From Pandoraea terrae (GTDB lineage: Bacteria > Pseudomonadota > Gammaproteobacteria > Burkholderiales > Burkholderiaceae): 64,000 nt of DNA. Numbering within the stretch: position 1 is the stretch's first letter; each line of letters starts with the position of its first letter. The translations under genes were made by a program, and so were the position numbers. Positions 1 to 8,616 of this stretch are shown one piece after another. The notes under the pieces were generated by a model. That model was not told the DNA's origin, ran no database searches, and saw nothing but the letters and a program-made list of their open reading frames with translations. The DNA lies in contig NZ_CABPRZ010000017.1 of NCBI RefSeq assembly GCF_902459695.1, positions 1 through 64,000 of the forward strand. Reading direction: 5' to 3'.

Positions 1-215
1 GCGGTTCGCCGGAGCGTTGACCCGCTTTCCGCGTACGTGTGTTCTGTCGGGAGCGGAAAGCGGGTCAATGCTGCGGCTGGCGCGAGCATCAATAGGCAAG
101 AAGGGCAGTTGAGGCCGGCGCGAGCATCAACAGGCAAGAGAAGCAGTTGAGGCCGACGCGAGCATCAAATAGGCAAGACGGGCCGTCCGTCAATACTGTA
201 GCGATATCCGCGGCC
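1..215. repeat. Gene-free left edge with long inverted repeat and 38-bp tandem repeat
   Basis: No gene is visible here. Positions 17-32 and 53-68 form a perfect 16-bp inverted repeat (TTGACCCGCTTTCCGC and its complement) around a 20-base spacer, so a long hairpin is possible. From 81 a unit of 38 bases is tandemly repeated: 81-118, 119-156 and a third partial copy from 157 that diverges after about 25 bases; each copy begins cgcgagcatcaa and contains aggcaaga. The copies differ at several positions. There are no unique spacers between copies, so this is not a CRISPR. The repeats lie just past the stop codon of the oxidoreductase that follows on the minus strand and may include its terminator or a REP-like element. 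Confidence 0.7.
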
Positions 216-1067
216 TTACGCCCCCGCCTCAAGCGCATTGAGAAATGCAGGACGCTCCCCGCCGCCGTCGATCGTGAGATTCTGCCCGGACACATACGCC
301 GCCCCTGGCGACGCAAGAAACAGACACGCGGAAGCAATGTCCTCAGGCTCGGCCATCCGGGCGAGCGGAATCGTCCCGGCAATGCGCTCGACCGCAGCTG
401 GATCACCGAAATGCCCTTCTCGCGCCGACGCCGTCATCACCAGACCGGGACTCACCGCCATCACGCGGACCTTCGGCGCCCATTCCACGGCGAGCGATCG
501 CACAGCATTGAGAATCCCCGCCTTTGCTGCGCCATACGGCGTGGTGCCTGGCGAAGGACGCAGCGCGCTGACGCTGCCGATGAACAGCTGCACGCCGCCT
601 TCCGGCTGCGCTTGCATAACCACATTCGCGTCTCGCGCAAGCTGCAACGGCGCGATCAGGTTCAGCCGCAGAATCGATTCAATCCGACGCGGCGTGAGAT
701 CGTCCATCAGTCCATAAGGCGATCCGCCCGCGTTATGCACGAGCACGTCAAGACGACCGGCGGCCTCACGCACCCGCGCGATGAGCGTCTCGATCTGCGC
801 AGGCTCGCGAATGTCCGCCTGGACGAAATGCGCGGCACGGCCGCCGACCGCCGGCAGCGAAGCTTCGGGATCGCCATCGATGACTTGCGGATCGTCGGAC
901 GGCGGCCTCCGGCCGCAAAAGAATACATCAGCGCCCGCGCCGAGAAACGCCTCGACAATCGCCCGGCCAATGCCGCGCAAACCACCGGTGACAAGTACCG
1001 TCCGGCCCTGAAAATCGAACGCCGGGGCAGCCGGATGCGGCGGTAACTTGTTCTCGAAAGTGCTCAT
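216..1067 (-). CDS. SDR family NAD(P)-dependent oxidoreductase
   Basis: A 283-aa classical short-chain dehydrogenase/reductase. The Rossmann cofactor motif TGGLRGIG is at residues 27-34, a NAG motif follows at about 105 (HNAGG), the catalytic Ser is in IGSVSA and the catalytic pair in YGAAK; the C-terminus AAYVSGQNLTIDGG is typical of FabG-like enzymes. The ATG at 1067 is preferred over a longer frame because it has an AGGAG ribosome site about 9 bases upstream and sits about 20 residues before the first beta strand. It is divergent from a second SDR gene. The substrate is not deducible; the neighbouring KstD-like flavoprotein suggests a ring or steroid-like or aromatic catabolic role, which is inference. 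Confidence 0.9.
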   Translation of the reverse strand: MSTFENKLPPHPAAPAFDFQGRTVLVTGGLRGIGRAIVEAFLGAGADVFFCGRRPPSDDPQVIDGDPEASLPAVGGRAAHFVQADIREPAQIETLIARVREAAGRLDVLVHNAGGSPYGLMDDLTPRRIESILRLNLIAPLQLARDANVVMQAQPEGGVQLFIGSVSALRPSPGTTPYGAAKAGILNAVRSLAVEWAPKVRVMAVSPGLVMTASAREGHFGDPAAVERIAGTIPLARMAEPEDIASACLFLASPGAAYVSGQNLTIDGGGERPAFLNALEAGA

Positions 1068-1321
1068 TGGGGGTCTTCTCCTGACGGGATCGTAACGCCT
1101 GCGCGTCCGCTGAAAATCCACTGCAACGCGACGCGCCGCACGGCAAATCTTCACCCGCCAACGCAGGGACAGCAACGTCTGTTTGGATCACTCTGCGCAT
1201 CACCTTGCGAAACGATCCTCGTTAACCCCTAATGCCGCCGGACGATGCCTCACCTCGCACGCCTCGCGACAATGACGCGCAGTTCCGACCATCTCATGCC
1301 CATCACCGAAGGAGGTTTCGC

Positions 1322-2197
1322 ATGTCGCGCTCCCCAACATCGCTTGCCGGCAAGGTCGCCGTCGTCACGGGCGCCTCACGCGGCGCCGGACGCGGCATCG
1401 CCCTCGCGCTCGGCGCAGCCGGCGCCACCGTGTTCGTCACCGGCCGCACCGAACGCGCCGGCCAAAGCGCCCTGCCCGGCACGCTGCATGCGACCGCCGC
1501 CGAGATCGATGCCGCCGGCGGACGCGGCATCGCCGCCCCCTGCGATCATCGCGACGACGCCCAGGTGGCCGCCCTCTTCGAACGCGTCGCCCGCGAGGCC
1601 GGCCGTCTCGACATCCTCGTCAATAACGCCACCTTCCTGCATGACGAACTGATCGCCCCCGGACCGTTCTGGCGCAAGCCGCTCGACATGGCCGACATCC
1701 TCGACGTGGGCCTGCGCTCGGGCTATGTCGCGAGCTGGCACGCCGCGCCACTGATGGCTGCCCAAGGACGCGGCCTGATCGCGTTCACGTCGTCGTTCGG
1801 CGCCAATTGCTATATGCATGGCCCCGCCTACGGCGCGCAGAAAGCAGGCGTGGACAAATTCGCGCGCGACATGGCCATTGACCTGCGCCCGGACGGCGTC
1901 GCCGCCGTCTCGCTGTGGATGGGCCCGCTCGACACGGAGCGCACGCGCCGTGCGGCGGCCGATCGCCCCGATGCCTACGAAGCGGTGCTCGCCCACGCGG
2001 AAACGCCGGAGTTCACGGGCCACCTGATCACGCACTTGTATAACGACCCCGCGCTGCTCGACCGTTCGGGCGAAGTCATGATTGTGGCCGAAACGGCACA
2101 AGCGTACGGCCTGCGCGATCGCGACGGCGCACAACCGCCCTCGTACCGCGAAATGCTCGGCGCGCCGCCCGCGCCGCATCCGGCCATCGTGGCTTAA
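1322..2197 (+). CDS. SDR family NAD(P)-dependent oxidoreductase
   Basis: A 291-aa short-chain dehydrogenase with the cofactor motif TGASRGAGRG near residues 15-24, the structural NNA motif (VNNATF) and the active-site YxxxK (AYGAQK) preceded by Ser residues in FTSSFG. The ATG at 1322 has a strong ribosome site (gaaggagg, about 1308-1315) and begins right before the Rossmann fold; the upstream in-frame extension has no such signal. The C-terminal part is longer than in FabG-type enzymes and resembles the DHRS1-like group of SDRs. The gene is 13 bases from a flavoprotein gene on the same strand, so the two are probably one operon. Substrate unknown. Confidence 0.9.
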   Translation: MSRSPTSLAGKVAVVTGASRGAGRGIALALGAAGATVFVTGRTERAGQSALPGTLHATAAEIDAAGGRGIAAPCDHRDDAQVAALFERVAREAGRLDILVNNATFLHDELIAPGPFWRKPLDMADILDVGLRSGYVASWHAAPLMAAQGRGLIAFTSSFGANCYMHGPAYGAQKAGVDKFARDMAIDLRPDGVAAVSLWMGPLDTERTRRAAADRPDAYEAVLAHAETPEFTGHLITHLYNDPALLDRSGEVMIVAETAQAYGLRDRDGAQPPSYREMLGAPPAPHPAIVA

Positions 2198-2210
2198 CTG
2201 GAGCCTTTGC

Positions 2211-3686
2211 ATGTCTATCGAATTCTCCCCATCGTTGCCTTTCCGTGTATCGCAAGTGAAACAGTGGGACATTGAAGCAGACGTCCTCATCGTCGGCTTT
2301 GGCGCTGCAGGTGCGTGCGCCGCGATCGAAGCGTCCCGCGCGGGCGCATCGGTCGTCCTGTTCGAAGCCGCTTCCGGCAACGGCGGCACAAGCGCGCTCT
2401 CGGGCGGTGAAATCTATCTGGGCGGCAATGGCGGCACCCCGGCACAACGTGCGGCCGGCTTCACCGACGAAACCGGCGATCTGTTCCGTTATCTGATGAT
2501 GGCCGGCGGCCCGGATGCCGACGAAGCGAAAGCACGGCTGTATGCCGAGGAAAGCCTCTCGCACTACGAATGGCTCGTCGCACAAGGCGTGCCGTACAAG
2601 AACACATTCGTGCCGGGCAAACTCGTCGAACCGGCAACGGACGATTGCCTCATCTGGTCCGGCAGCGAGCAAGCGTGGCCGTTTTCCGAGCAGGCGAAAC
2701 CTTGCCCGCGCGGGCACACGCCGCAGTGGACCGGCTGGGGCGGCGGCCGTCTGCTGATGGACATCCTCGCCGCGCGCGTCGAGGAACTCAAGGTCGATGT
2801 TCGCTACGACAGCCGTGTGCTGGCGCTGGTAGCGGACGACGCCAACCGCGTGCACGGCCTCGTCGTGCGCAGCGACGGCGTGACGCGTTTCGCTCGGGCA
2901 CGCAATGGCGTGATCCTGTGCGCCGGCGGGTTCGTGATGAACCGTGACATGGTACGCAAGCATGCGCCTCACCTGATGCGCTCCGACGACCCCATCGGCA
3001 CGCCCGGCGACGACGGCACCGGCATCCGGCTCGGCATGAGTGTCGGCGGTGCGGCCATTCACATGAACGAAGCGTTCTCGAGCTTGCCGTTCTACGCGCC
3101 GGAGTCGCTCGTCAAAGGGATTATCGTGAACGAACGCGGCCAACGGTTCATTAACGAAGATGCCTATCACGGACGCATCGGCCACCATATCCTGCAGCAA
3201 TTGGGCGATCGCATTTACTTGCTCGTCGACAGTGAAACGTATGAGCCGCCGATCGAACTATTGCGCGTCGGCATCGCCGCAGCGGGCGATACATGGGAGG
3301 AAGTCGAGCAGGATTTGGGGATGACGGCCGGCACGCTCACGCATACCGTCGAGACATACAACCACCACGCAGCGCAGGGGCAAGACCCGTTGTTCCACAA
3401 GGCGGCGGCGTGGCTGAAGCCGTTGACGACCGGGCCGTTCGTCGCGCTCGACTGCCGCATCGACTACGCGTTCTATCCGCACTTCACGCTGGGCGGCCTC
3501 GATACGTTGCCCAATGGACAGGTGCTGACTGACCAGCGCGAGCCGGTGCCGGGACTCTACGCAGCCGGACGCACGGCGTGCGGCCTGCCGCGTTGGGGCG
3601 GCGGCTACAGCTCGGGGATGTCGCTGGCCGACGCCACATTCTTCGGACGGCAAGCCGGCAAGCACGCGGCCACCCCCGGCGCTTGA
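2211..3686 (+). CDS. FAD-binding oxidoreductase, KstD / fumarate-reductase-like
   Basis: A 491-aa flavoprotein of the FAD_binding_2 family, which includes 3-ketosteroid delta-1-dehydrogenase and the flavin subunit of fumarate reductase. The dinucleotide-binding motif VGFGAAGACAA is at about residues 29-39, followed by the acidic ribose-binding residue in VVLFEA and the GGTSALSGG loop. The C-terminal FAD-contact block GLYAAGRTACG...GGGYSSGMSLADA is intact. No signal peptide, haem site or Fe-S cysteines are visible, so it is probably a soluble cytoplasmic dehydrogenase. The ATG at 2211 has ctggag upstream. It lies 13 bases after the SDR gene; the pair probably acts on one substrate, unknown from sequence alone. 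Confidence 0.85.
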   Translation: MSIEFSPSLPFRVSQVKQWDIEADVLIVGFGAAGACAAIEASRAGASVVLFEAASGNGGTSALSGGEIYLGGNGGTPAQRAAGFTDETGDLFRYLMMAGGPDADEAKARLYAEESLSHYEWLVAQGVPYKNTFVPGKLVEPATDDCLIWSGSEQAWPFSEQAKPCPRGHTPQWTGWGGGRLLMDILAARVEELKVDVRYDSRVLALVADDANRVHGLVVRSDGVTRFARARNGVILCAGGFVMNRDMVRKHAPHLMRSDDPIGTPGDDGTGIRLGMSVGGAAIHMNEAFSSLPFYAPESLVKGIIVNERGQRFINEDAYHGRIGHHILQQLGDRIYLLVDSETYEPPIELLRVGIAAAGDTWEEVEQDLGMTAGTLTHTVETYNHHAAQGQDPLFHKAAAWLKPLTTGPFVALDCRIDYAFYPHFTLGGLDTLPNGQVLTDQREPVPGLYAAGRTACGLPRWGGGYSSGMSLADATFFGRQAGKHAATPGA

Positions 3687-3695
3687 ACGCCGACG

Positions 3696-4172
3696 TCAGC
3701 CTGCCCGCCACTCGCCCTCGATGGCGATCTCGCTGTTGACCGAGTTGGCGATATAGCAATGCTCATGCGCGTGGTGATGGAGATCCGCAACCTCGGCATC
3801 GGCGGGCAAGCGCTCACCGGCGAAGACGATCCGGGGGCGCAGCACCACGCGCGTCATCGCTTCCTTGCCGGCGGCGTTGGTCGCCAGCAGTCCCTCGGCT
3901 GCGTCGCGATAGCTGTCGACGACAAAGCCCGCCTTCGCGGCAAGGCCGAGGAACCACAACATATGGCAGCTCGACACGGCGGCAACGAAAGCCTCTTCGG
4001 GATCGACCGCCGCAGGATCGGAAAACGGAACCCGTACCGAGTGCGGCGAACTGGAGGCCGGCACCTGCGCCCCGCCATCAAATGTCCACAGATGCGCGCG
4101 GCTGTATCGGTTGTCGGTAAATTTGCTGTCCTTGCGCTGCCACTCGACGGTGGCGGTATGCACGCTGCTCAT
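3696..4172 (-). CDS. OsmC family protein
   Basis: A 158-aa OsmC/Ohr-type protein. Both family cysteines are present: one in the helix SSCHMLWFLGLAAKAG (about residue 60) and one in HEHCYIANSV near the C-terminus. Members reduce organic hydroperoxides by these cysteines, in the cytoplasm. The N-terminal sequence ATVEWQRKDSKFTDNRYSRAH is typical of the YhfA/OsmC subgroup that starts without a signal peptide. The ATG at 4172 was chosen because the homologous fold starts here; the longer frame upstream is cysteine-rich and unlike the family. It ends 9 bases from the convergent flavoprotein gene. Confidence 0.9.
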   Translation of the reverse strand: MSSVHTATVEWQRKDSKFTDNRYSRAHLWTFDGGAQVPASSSPHSVRVPFSDPAAVDPEEAFVAAVSSCHMLWFLGLAAKAGFVVDSYRDAAEGLLATNAAGKEAMTRVVLRPRIVFAGERLPADAEVADLHHHAHEHCYIANSVNSEIAIEGEWRAG

Positions 4173-4248
4173 ACGATTCCTTTGTGAAAATGGCAAACGA
4201 AAGCCGCAATCGTTGCGTACGCACATGGTAGCGCCGCCGATCCGGCGG

Positions 4249-4893
4249 TCAAGCGCGTAACACGCCCCACACGAGGCGCACGAGTTCATCCTCGAATTCC
4301 GGCGTGCCGAGCAAGGGCGAGTCTTCCAGCGCGGCGCTGCGCAAGGTCCCCATCACGGCGCGCGTGAGCACGAAGATCGTCGCCGCCGTCGGCGCACGCA
4401 GCGCGGGCGAATCGAGCCGCGACGTCGCCACGGCGATATGTTCGGCCGCTTCGCGCATGGCCTGCATGATGTTTTCGTGATGATCGAGCTGCCATGCAAG
4501 GCGAATCATCGAGCGCTTGAATCGCCCGCCCGCCCCGAACGCTTCGATCAACACCCGCAACCGCTCACGCACGATCCGTTCGGGATCGACCCCCTCCGCC
4601 GCCCCACGCGCAAGGCGCTCGTTGAGTTCGTCCATGACGCGCCGTCGCTCGCGCGCGATCATCGCCAGCAAAATCGCCTCTTTCGTCGGGAAGTATTGAT
4701 ACAGCGTGCCGATCGAGAAGCCCGCCTTCTTCGCGATGCGGTTCGTCGTCAGCGAGTCCTCGCCATCCTCCTCGATAATCTGAGCCGTCGCCTCGAAAAT
4801 GGTCTGGACGGTATGCTGCGCGCGCGCCTGCATCGGCCGCTTGCGCATGGCGGACGCGGTGTTTGCAGGCGTGGATGGTCTGGATGCGGTCAT
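4249..4893 (-). CDS. TetR/AcrR family transcriptional regulator
   Basis: A 214-aa TetR-type repressor. The N-terminal helix-turn-helix is clear at about residues 45-75 (TNRIAKKAGFSIGTLYQYFPTKEAIL), followed by an all-helical ligand domain with a C-terminal TetR_C-like region. The start at 4893 (MTASRPS) is preferred, but an internal ATG at MRKRP, close to the first helix, is possible. The gene is divergent from a metal-dependent hydrolase gene, with only 54 bases between the two starts, so it probably represses that gene and itself from one shared operator. The inducer is unknown. Confidence 0.9.
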   Translation of the reverse strand: MTASRPSTPANTASAMRKRPMQARAQHTVQTIFEATAQIIEEDGEDSLTTNRIAKKAGFSIGTLYQYFPTKEAILLAMIARERRRVMDELNERLARGAAEGVDPERIVRERLRVLIEAFGAGGRFKRSMIRLAWQLDHHENIMQAMREAAEHIAVATSRLDSPALRAPTAATIFVLTRAVMGTLRSAALEDSPLLGTPEFEDELVRLVWGVLRA

Positions 4894-4947
4894 GGATGAA
4901 AACCTGAGCGGTATGCGAGTTGCGACGGACGGCGCTGAAACTGAATA

Positions 4948-5778
4948 ATGCTCACATTGCCGCCACGAATCAAGACCGAAATCATGTCCGCTCATCGCCC
5001 TGCCGAGCTTTGCGCCGGCGCCCAGGCCCCCCATGTCGCCGATGCCTCGCATGCCTCTTCTGATACGGCGCTTGAGGCCGACGCGTTGTCGGACCTGACC
5101 GTGCGCAAGCTCACCGTTGATCTCGCGGCAGGCTTCGGCCGTTATTGGCACAGCGGCGACGCATTCCGGACGATGTACTACAACGCCTTGTCGATGAGCT
5201 TTCCCGTCGGCGAGCAATCGTTTATCGATTCGGTCCGCGACGCCCTGCCGCTGCTGCCCGACGATCCCCGCCATGACCGGCTGCGCGCGGATATCGCCCA
5301 GTTCATCGGGCAGGAAGCGACGCACCGGCATCTACATGAGCAATACAATGCGCAACTCGCGCGCCAGGGGCTCGTCAACCGCTGGGAGCGGTGGGCCGAA
5401 CCGAAAATGCGCCTGCTGTGGCGCTGGCACGCCGCCGAGGAGACGGAGCACAAGGCCGTGGCGTTCGATCTCTACCGCGCGCTCGGGGGCAGCGAGCGGC
5501 GGCGTGTGTTGCTGTATGTCTATGTTTTGCTGATGTTCAGCGCGGAAAGCCTGGCGCAAACGGCCCTCAATCTGCATCGCGACGGCTCGCTGTTCAAGCC
5601 GGGCACGTGGTTCTCCGCGCTGACGTTCTATTTCGGCCGGGACGGCGTCGCATGGCGCTGCGCCCTGCCGATGCTGCGCTACCTGGCGCCGCGGTTTCAC
5701 CCGGAGCAGCACGGAGATCGCAATCTTGCGGCACGCTGGCTTGCCGAGCACGCCGACGCGTGGCGCGCGATTCGCTGA
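4948..5778 (+). CDS. Metal-dependent hydrolase (PF10118-type)
   Basis: A 276-aa protein of the predicted metal-dependent hydrolase family PF10118. Helical segments carry clustered His/Glu residues of a di-metal site: EQSFID, GQEATHRHLHEQY and AAEETEHKAVAFDLY. A hydrophobic stretch near residues 190-210 (VLLYVYVLLMFSAESLA) may contact membrane. The ATG at 4948 is given, but the in-frame ATG at 4984 (MSAHRPAEL) is equally possible; neither has a strong ribosome site. It is divergent from the TetR gene, which probably controls it. The reaction catalysed by this family is not established. Confidence 0.8.
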   Translation: MLTLPPRIKTEIMSAHRPAELCAGAQAPHVADASHASSDTALEADALSDLTVRKLTVDLAAGFGRYWHSGDAFRTMYYNALSMSFPVGEQSFIDSVRDALPLLPDDPRHDRLRADIAQFIGQEATHRHLHEQYNAQLARQGLVNRWERWAEPKMRLLWRWHAAEETEHKAVAFDLYRALGGSERRRVLLYVYVLLMFSAESLAQTALNLHRDGSLFKPGTWFSALTFYFGRDGVAWRCALPMLRYLAPRFHPEQHGDRNLAARWLAEHADAWRAIR

Positions 5779-5931
5779 CTTCACCACCGGTTGCACCCTT
5801 CCCGCTCCGTATACCGAGTATCAAATCGCGGTGATGATCATCGCGAGGTCTCCTGATCATAATAATCACGCCCCATGATGCACAGCATCCGCTCGCTCGC
5901 CGGTCCACGAGACCGATGAGATTCACGCGCT

Positions 5932-5958
5932 GCACGAGACGCACGAGACGCACGAGAC
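5932..5958. repeat. Three tandem copies of gcacgagac
   Basis: In the 273-base gap between the hydrolase and the porin the 9-base unit gcacgagac is repeated three times without interruption (5932-5940, 5941-5949, 5950-5958), about 95 bases before the porin start. A possible site of slippage or a regulatory repeat; no function can be assigned. The rest of the gap holds an A/T-rich patch (about 5850-5870) that could contain the porin promoter. Confidence 0.5.
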
Positions 5959-6051
5959 GACAGGAAATGCGGGAACGGCCCGCGCCGCATGGCGGGCACG
6001 ACCGTGACCTCACGGGACGCACACGACAAACATAATGAGCTGGAGACACGA

Positions 6052-7095
6052 ATGAAAAAGGCAGCATCAGGCTGGCTGCGGGGCGCGCTCGCCCTCGCGA
6101 TGTGCGGTGCGGCAGGCACTGCGTTGGCGCAGTCGAACGTCACGCTGTACGGACAGGTGGACGCCTGGGCCGGTGCCGTGAAGAACCCGGGCGGCGATCG
6201 CGCCTGGACGCAGGCCGGCGGCGGCATGTCCACGTCGTTCTGGGGTTTGAAGGGTCATGAAGATCTCGGCGGCGGCCTGAAGGCGGTGTTCGCACTGGAA
6301 GACTTCTTCCTGCCGCAGAACGGCAACTTCGGCCGTTTCACCGGCGACAGCTACTTCTCGCGCAACGCCTACGTCGGCCTGGATTCGGCCACGCTGGGCC
6401 GCGTCACGATGGGGCGCCTGACGACCTCGTACTTCGTGTCGACGATCCTGTTCAATCCGTTCATCGACTCGTACACGTTCTCGCCGATGGTCTATCACAC
6501 GTTCCTGGGCCAGTCCGGTCAGGGCATCGTGGGCGATTCGGGCTGGAACAACGGCGTGATGTACACGACCCCCGATTTCAAGGGCCTGTCGGGCAGCGCC
6601 TCGTACGGGTTCGGCAACAAGGCCGGCGCGAACGGACAGAACAAGTGGAGCGCGGCCGCGATGTATTTCAACGGACCGCTCGCCGCGACGGTCGCCTATC
6701 AGCAGGTCAAGTTCGACGCCGCGCCGAACGATCAGGCCGGCATCCCGGGCTTTCGCAACCAACAGGCCGTGCAGTTGGGCCTGACGTACGACTTCCAGGT
6801 CGTGAAGCTGTACGGCCAGTATCAGTACATCAAAAACACCGTGACGGGCGGCAACGTGACCGAAAATGGCGGACAACTGGGCGCCTCCGTGCCGCTCGGC
6901 GGCGGCAGCGTCATGGCCTCCTACGCGTACACGAAGAGTTCGGGGGCGTCGGATGTCAGCCGCAACACGTGGGCCGTCGGCTATGACTACAACTTATCGA
7001 AGCGCACCGACGTCTACACCGCGTATCTCTCGGACAAGGTCAGCAGCCTGACGCGCGGCGATACGTTCGGGGTGGGCATTCGCGCCAAGTTCTGA
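6052..7095 (+). CDS. Gram-negative porin (Porin_4 / OmpC-like)
   Basis: A 347-aa outer-membrane porin. The N-terminus is a classical Sec signal peptide (MKKAAS, a hydrophobic Ala/Leu core, cleavage at ALA-QSNVTLYGQ). The mature start SNVTLYGQVDAW is the usual first strand of beta-proteobacterial trimeric porins, and the protein ends in Phe (GVGIRAKF), the outer-membrane insertion signal read by the BAM complex. Length fits the family (about 340-380 aa). The ATG at 6052 has a ggaga ribosome site (tggagacacga). It forms a general diffusion channel; specificity cannot be read. A strong GC hairpin lies between it and the downstream permease. Confidence 0.95.
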   Translation: MKKAASGWLRGALALAMCGAAGTALAQSNVTLYGQVDAWAGAVKNPGGDRAWTQAGGGMSTSFWGLKGHEDLGGGLKAVFALEDFFLPQNGNFGRFTGDSYFSRNAYVGLDSATLGRVTMGRLTTSYFVSTILFNPFIDSYTFSPMVYHTFLGQSGQGIVGDSGWNNGVMYTTPDFKGLSGSASYGFGNKAGANGQNKWSAAAMYFNGPLAATVAYQQVKFDAAPNDQAGIPGFRNQQAVQLGLTYDFQVVKLYGQYQYIKNTVTGGNVTENGGQLGASVPLGGGSVMASYAYTKSSGASDVSRNTWAVGYDYNLSKRTDVYTAYLSDKVSSLTRGDTFGVGIRAKF

Positions 7096-7157
7096 GACAC
7101 TCTCGTCACGCGCGGCACGCAACTCGCGAGCCCGCCCCCCGCATGATGCAGGACAAT

Positions 7158-7188
7158 CGCCGCCCCGCGTGTTACGCGCCGGGCGGCG
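7158..7188 (+). promoter_or_regulatory. Strong GC hairpin between porin and permease genes
   Basis: Left arm CGCCGCCC+CGCGT (7158-7170), loop gtt, right arm ACGCG (7174-7178), a 2-base bulge, then GGGCGGCG (7181-7188). The stem has 13 pairs. It is followed by A-rich rather than T-rich sequence, so it is not a classical intrinsic terminator for the porin. It ends 27 bases before the TTG start of the permease, so it could be a leader structure or a processed porin 3' end. Confidence 0.45.
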
Positions 7189-7215
7189 ACATAACAAAAA
7201 TCGAAGGAGCGCAAA

Positions 7216-8508
7216 TTGCTGACCAATTACTTCAAGCTTCAGGAGCATGGCACCAGCGTCAGGACAGAGCTGATCGCCGGTTTAACGACCTTCCTGACCA
7301 TGTCGTACATCATTTTCGTCAACCCGAACATTCTCGGCACGACCGGCATGGACAAGAGCGCCGTGTTCGTGGCGACGTGCCTGGCGGCGGCGATCGGATC
7401 GGTCGTGATGGCGTTTGTCGCGAACTATCCGATCGGCATGGCGCCTGGCATGGGCCTGAACGCCTTCTTCGCCTTCACCGTCGTGGGTGCGATGGGCTAC
7501 ACGTGGCAACAGGCCCTCGGTGCGGTGTTCATTTCCGGCTGCCTGTTCATCATCCTGACGGTGACGGGCATTCGCTCATGGCTCATTGCCGGGGTTCCCA
7601 AATCGCTGCGCTGCGCGATCGCGGCGGGCATCGGCCTGTTCCTGGCGATCATCGCACTCGGCAACGCCGGGATTGTCGTGGCGAATCCGGCCACCAAGGT
7701 CGGTCTGGGCGACCTGCATTCGCCGACCGCGCTGCTTGCGATCTTCGGCTTTTTCCTGATCGCCGTGCTCGACGCGTTGCGCGTGCGAGGTGCCATCCTG
7801 ATCGGCATTCTCGTGGTGACGGTCCTCTCGATGGTGCTGGGCCTGAACAAGTTCCAGGGCGTGTTCGCGATGCCGCCGAGCCTCGCGCCGACATTCCTGC
7901 GGCTCGATATTCCCGGCGCCCTGCAAACCGGCTTTGTCCACGTGATCCTGGCCTTCGTGCTGGTGGAAGTGTTCGACGCGACGGGCACGCTGATGGGCGT
8001 GGCCAAGCGCGCCGGTTTGCTTGAAGGCACGCACTACAAAGGGCTGGGCCGTGCGCTGTTTGCGGACAGCATCGCGATCTTCTTCGGTTCGCTGCTGGGC
8101 ACGAGCAGCACGACCGCCTACGTCGAGAGCGCCTCGGGCGTGCAGGCCGGCGGCCGCACGGGCCTGACCGCACTGACGATCGCCGCGCTGTTCCTGGCTG
8201 CGTTGTTCATTGCGCCGCTGGCCGGTTCGGTCCCCGCCTATGCCGCCGCGCCTGCGCTGCTGTATGTGGCCGGCCTGATGCTGCGCGAACTGCTCGACGT
8301 GGAATGGGACGACATCACCGAAGCCACGCCTGCGGCGTTGACCGCGCTGGCGATGCCGTTCACGTACTCGATCGCCACGGGTCTGGCATTCGGTTTCATT
8401 TCGTACGCCGTGCTGAAGTTGTTCACGGGCCGCGCCAAGGACGTGCACCCGGCAGCGTGGGTCATTGCCGCGCTGTTCATCGCCAAGTACGCGTTCTTCC
8501 CAGGGTAA
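7216..8508 (+). CDS. NCS2 family purine permease (AzgA-like)
   Basis: A 430-aa polytopic inner-membrane transporter of the AzgA branch of the nucleobase-cation symporter-2 family, which imports adenine, guanine or hypoxanthine with protons. Diagnostic stretches are visible: RTELIAGLTTFLTMSYI at the N-terminus, APGMGLNAFF, the conserved DATGTLMGVA in the middle, GTSSTTAYVESASG and GGRTGL. About 12-14 membrane segments are expected. The start is the rare codon TTG at 7216, chosen because a good ribosome site (gaaggag, 7203-7209) lies 6 bases before it and no ATG fits. A perfect terminator hairpin follows at 8579-8616. A paralogue lies at 62567-63997. Confidence 0.93.
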   Translation: MLTNYFKLQEHGTSVRTELIAGLTTFLTMSYIIFVNPNILGTTGMDKSAVFVATCLAAAIGSVVMAFVANYPIGMAPGMGLNAFFAFTVVGAMGYTWQQALGAVFISGCLFIILTVTGIRSWLIAGVPKSLRCAIAAGIGLFLAIIALGNAGIVVANPATKVGLGDLHSPTALLAIFGFFLIAVLDALRVRGAILIGILVVTVLSMVLGLNKFQGVFAMPPSLAPTFLRLDIPGALQTGFVHVILAFVLVEVFDATGTLMGVAKRAGLLEGTHYKGLGRALFADSIAIFFGSLLGTSSTTAYVESASGVQAGGRTGLTALTIAALFLAALFIAPLAGSVPAYAAAPALLYVAGLMLRELLDVEWDDITEATPAALTALAMPFTYSIATGLAFGFISYAVLKLFTGRAKDVHPAAWVIAALFIAKYAFFPG

Positions 8509-8578
8509 GCAACTGCGACGCTGTTGCGCGATCGCGGCAGCCGCGTTTCGCGCCGTCGCCCGCATTGCAGTTCCCGCA

Positions 8579-8616
8579 GCCGCGCCGCCCTTTCCGCAAG
8601 GATCGGGCGGCGCGGC
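8579..8616 (+). terminator. Intrinsic terminator after the purine permease
   Basis: Perfect 12-bp stem: gccgcgccgccc at 8579-8590 and gggcggcgcggc at 8605-8616, with a 14-base loop and a T-rich stretch (attttgt) directly after. It separates the permease from the RiPP cluster. Confidence 0.75.

Noticed and set aside
81-194. Possible CRISPR array in the 38-bp repeats
   Set aside because: Copies are directly abutting with no spacers and vary in sequence; no cas genes are present.
7096-7215. Purine riboswitch before the first purine permease
   Set aside because: The leader hairpin lacks the three-way junction and conserved loop sequences of purine aptamers.
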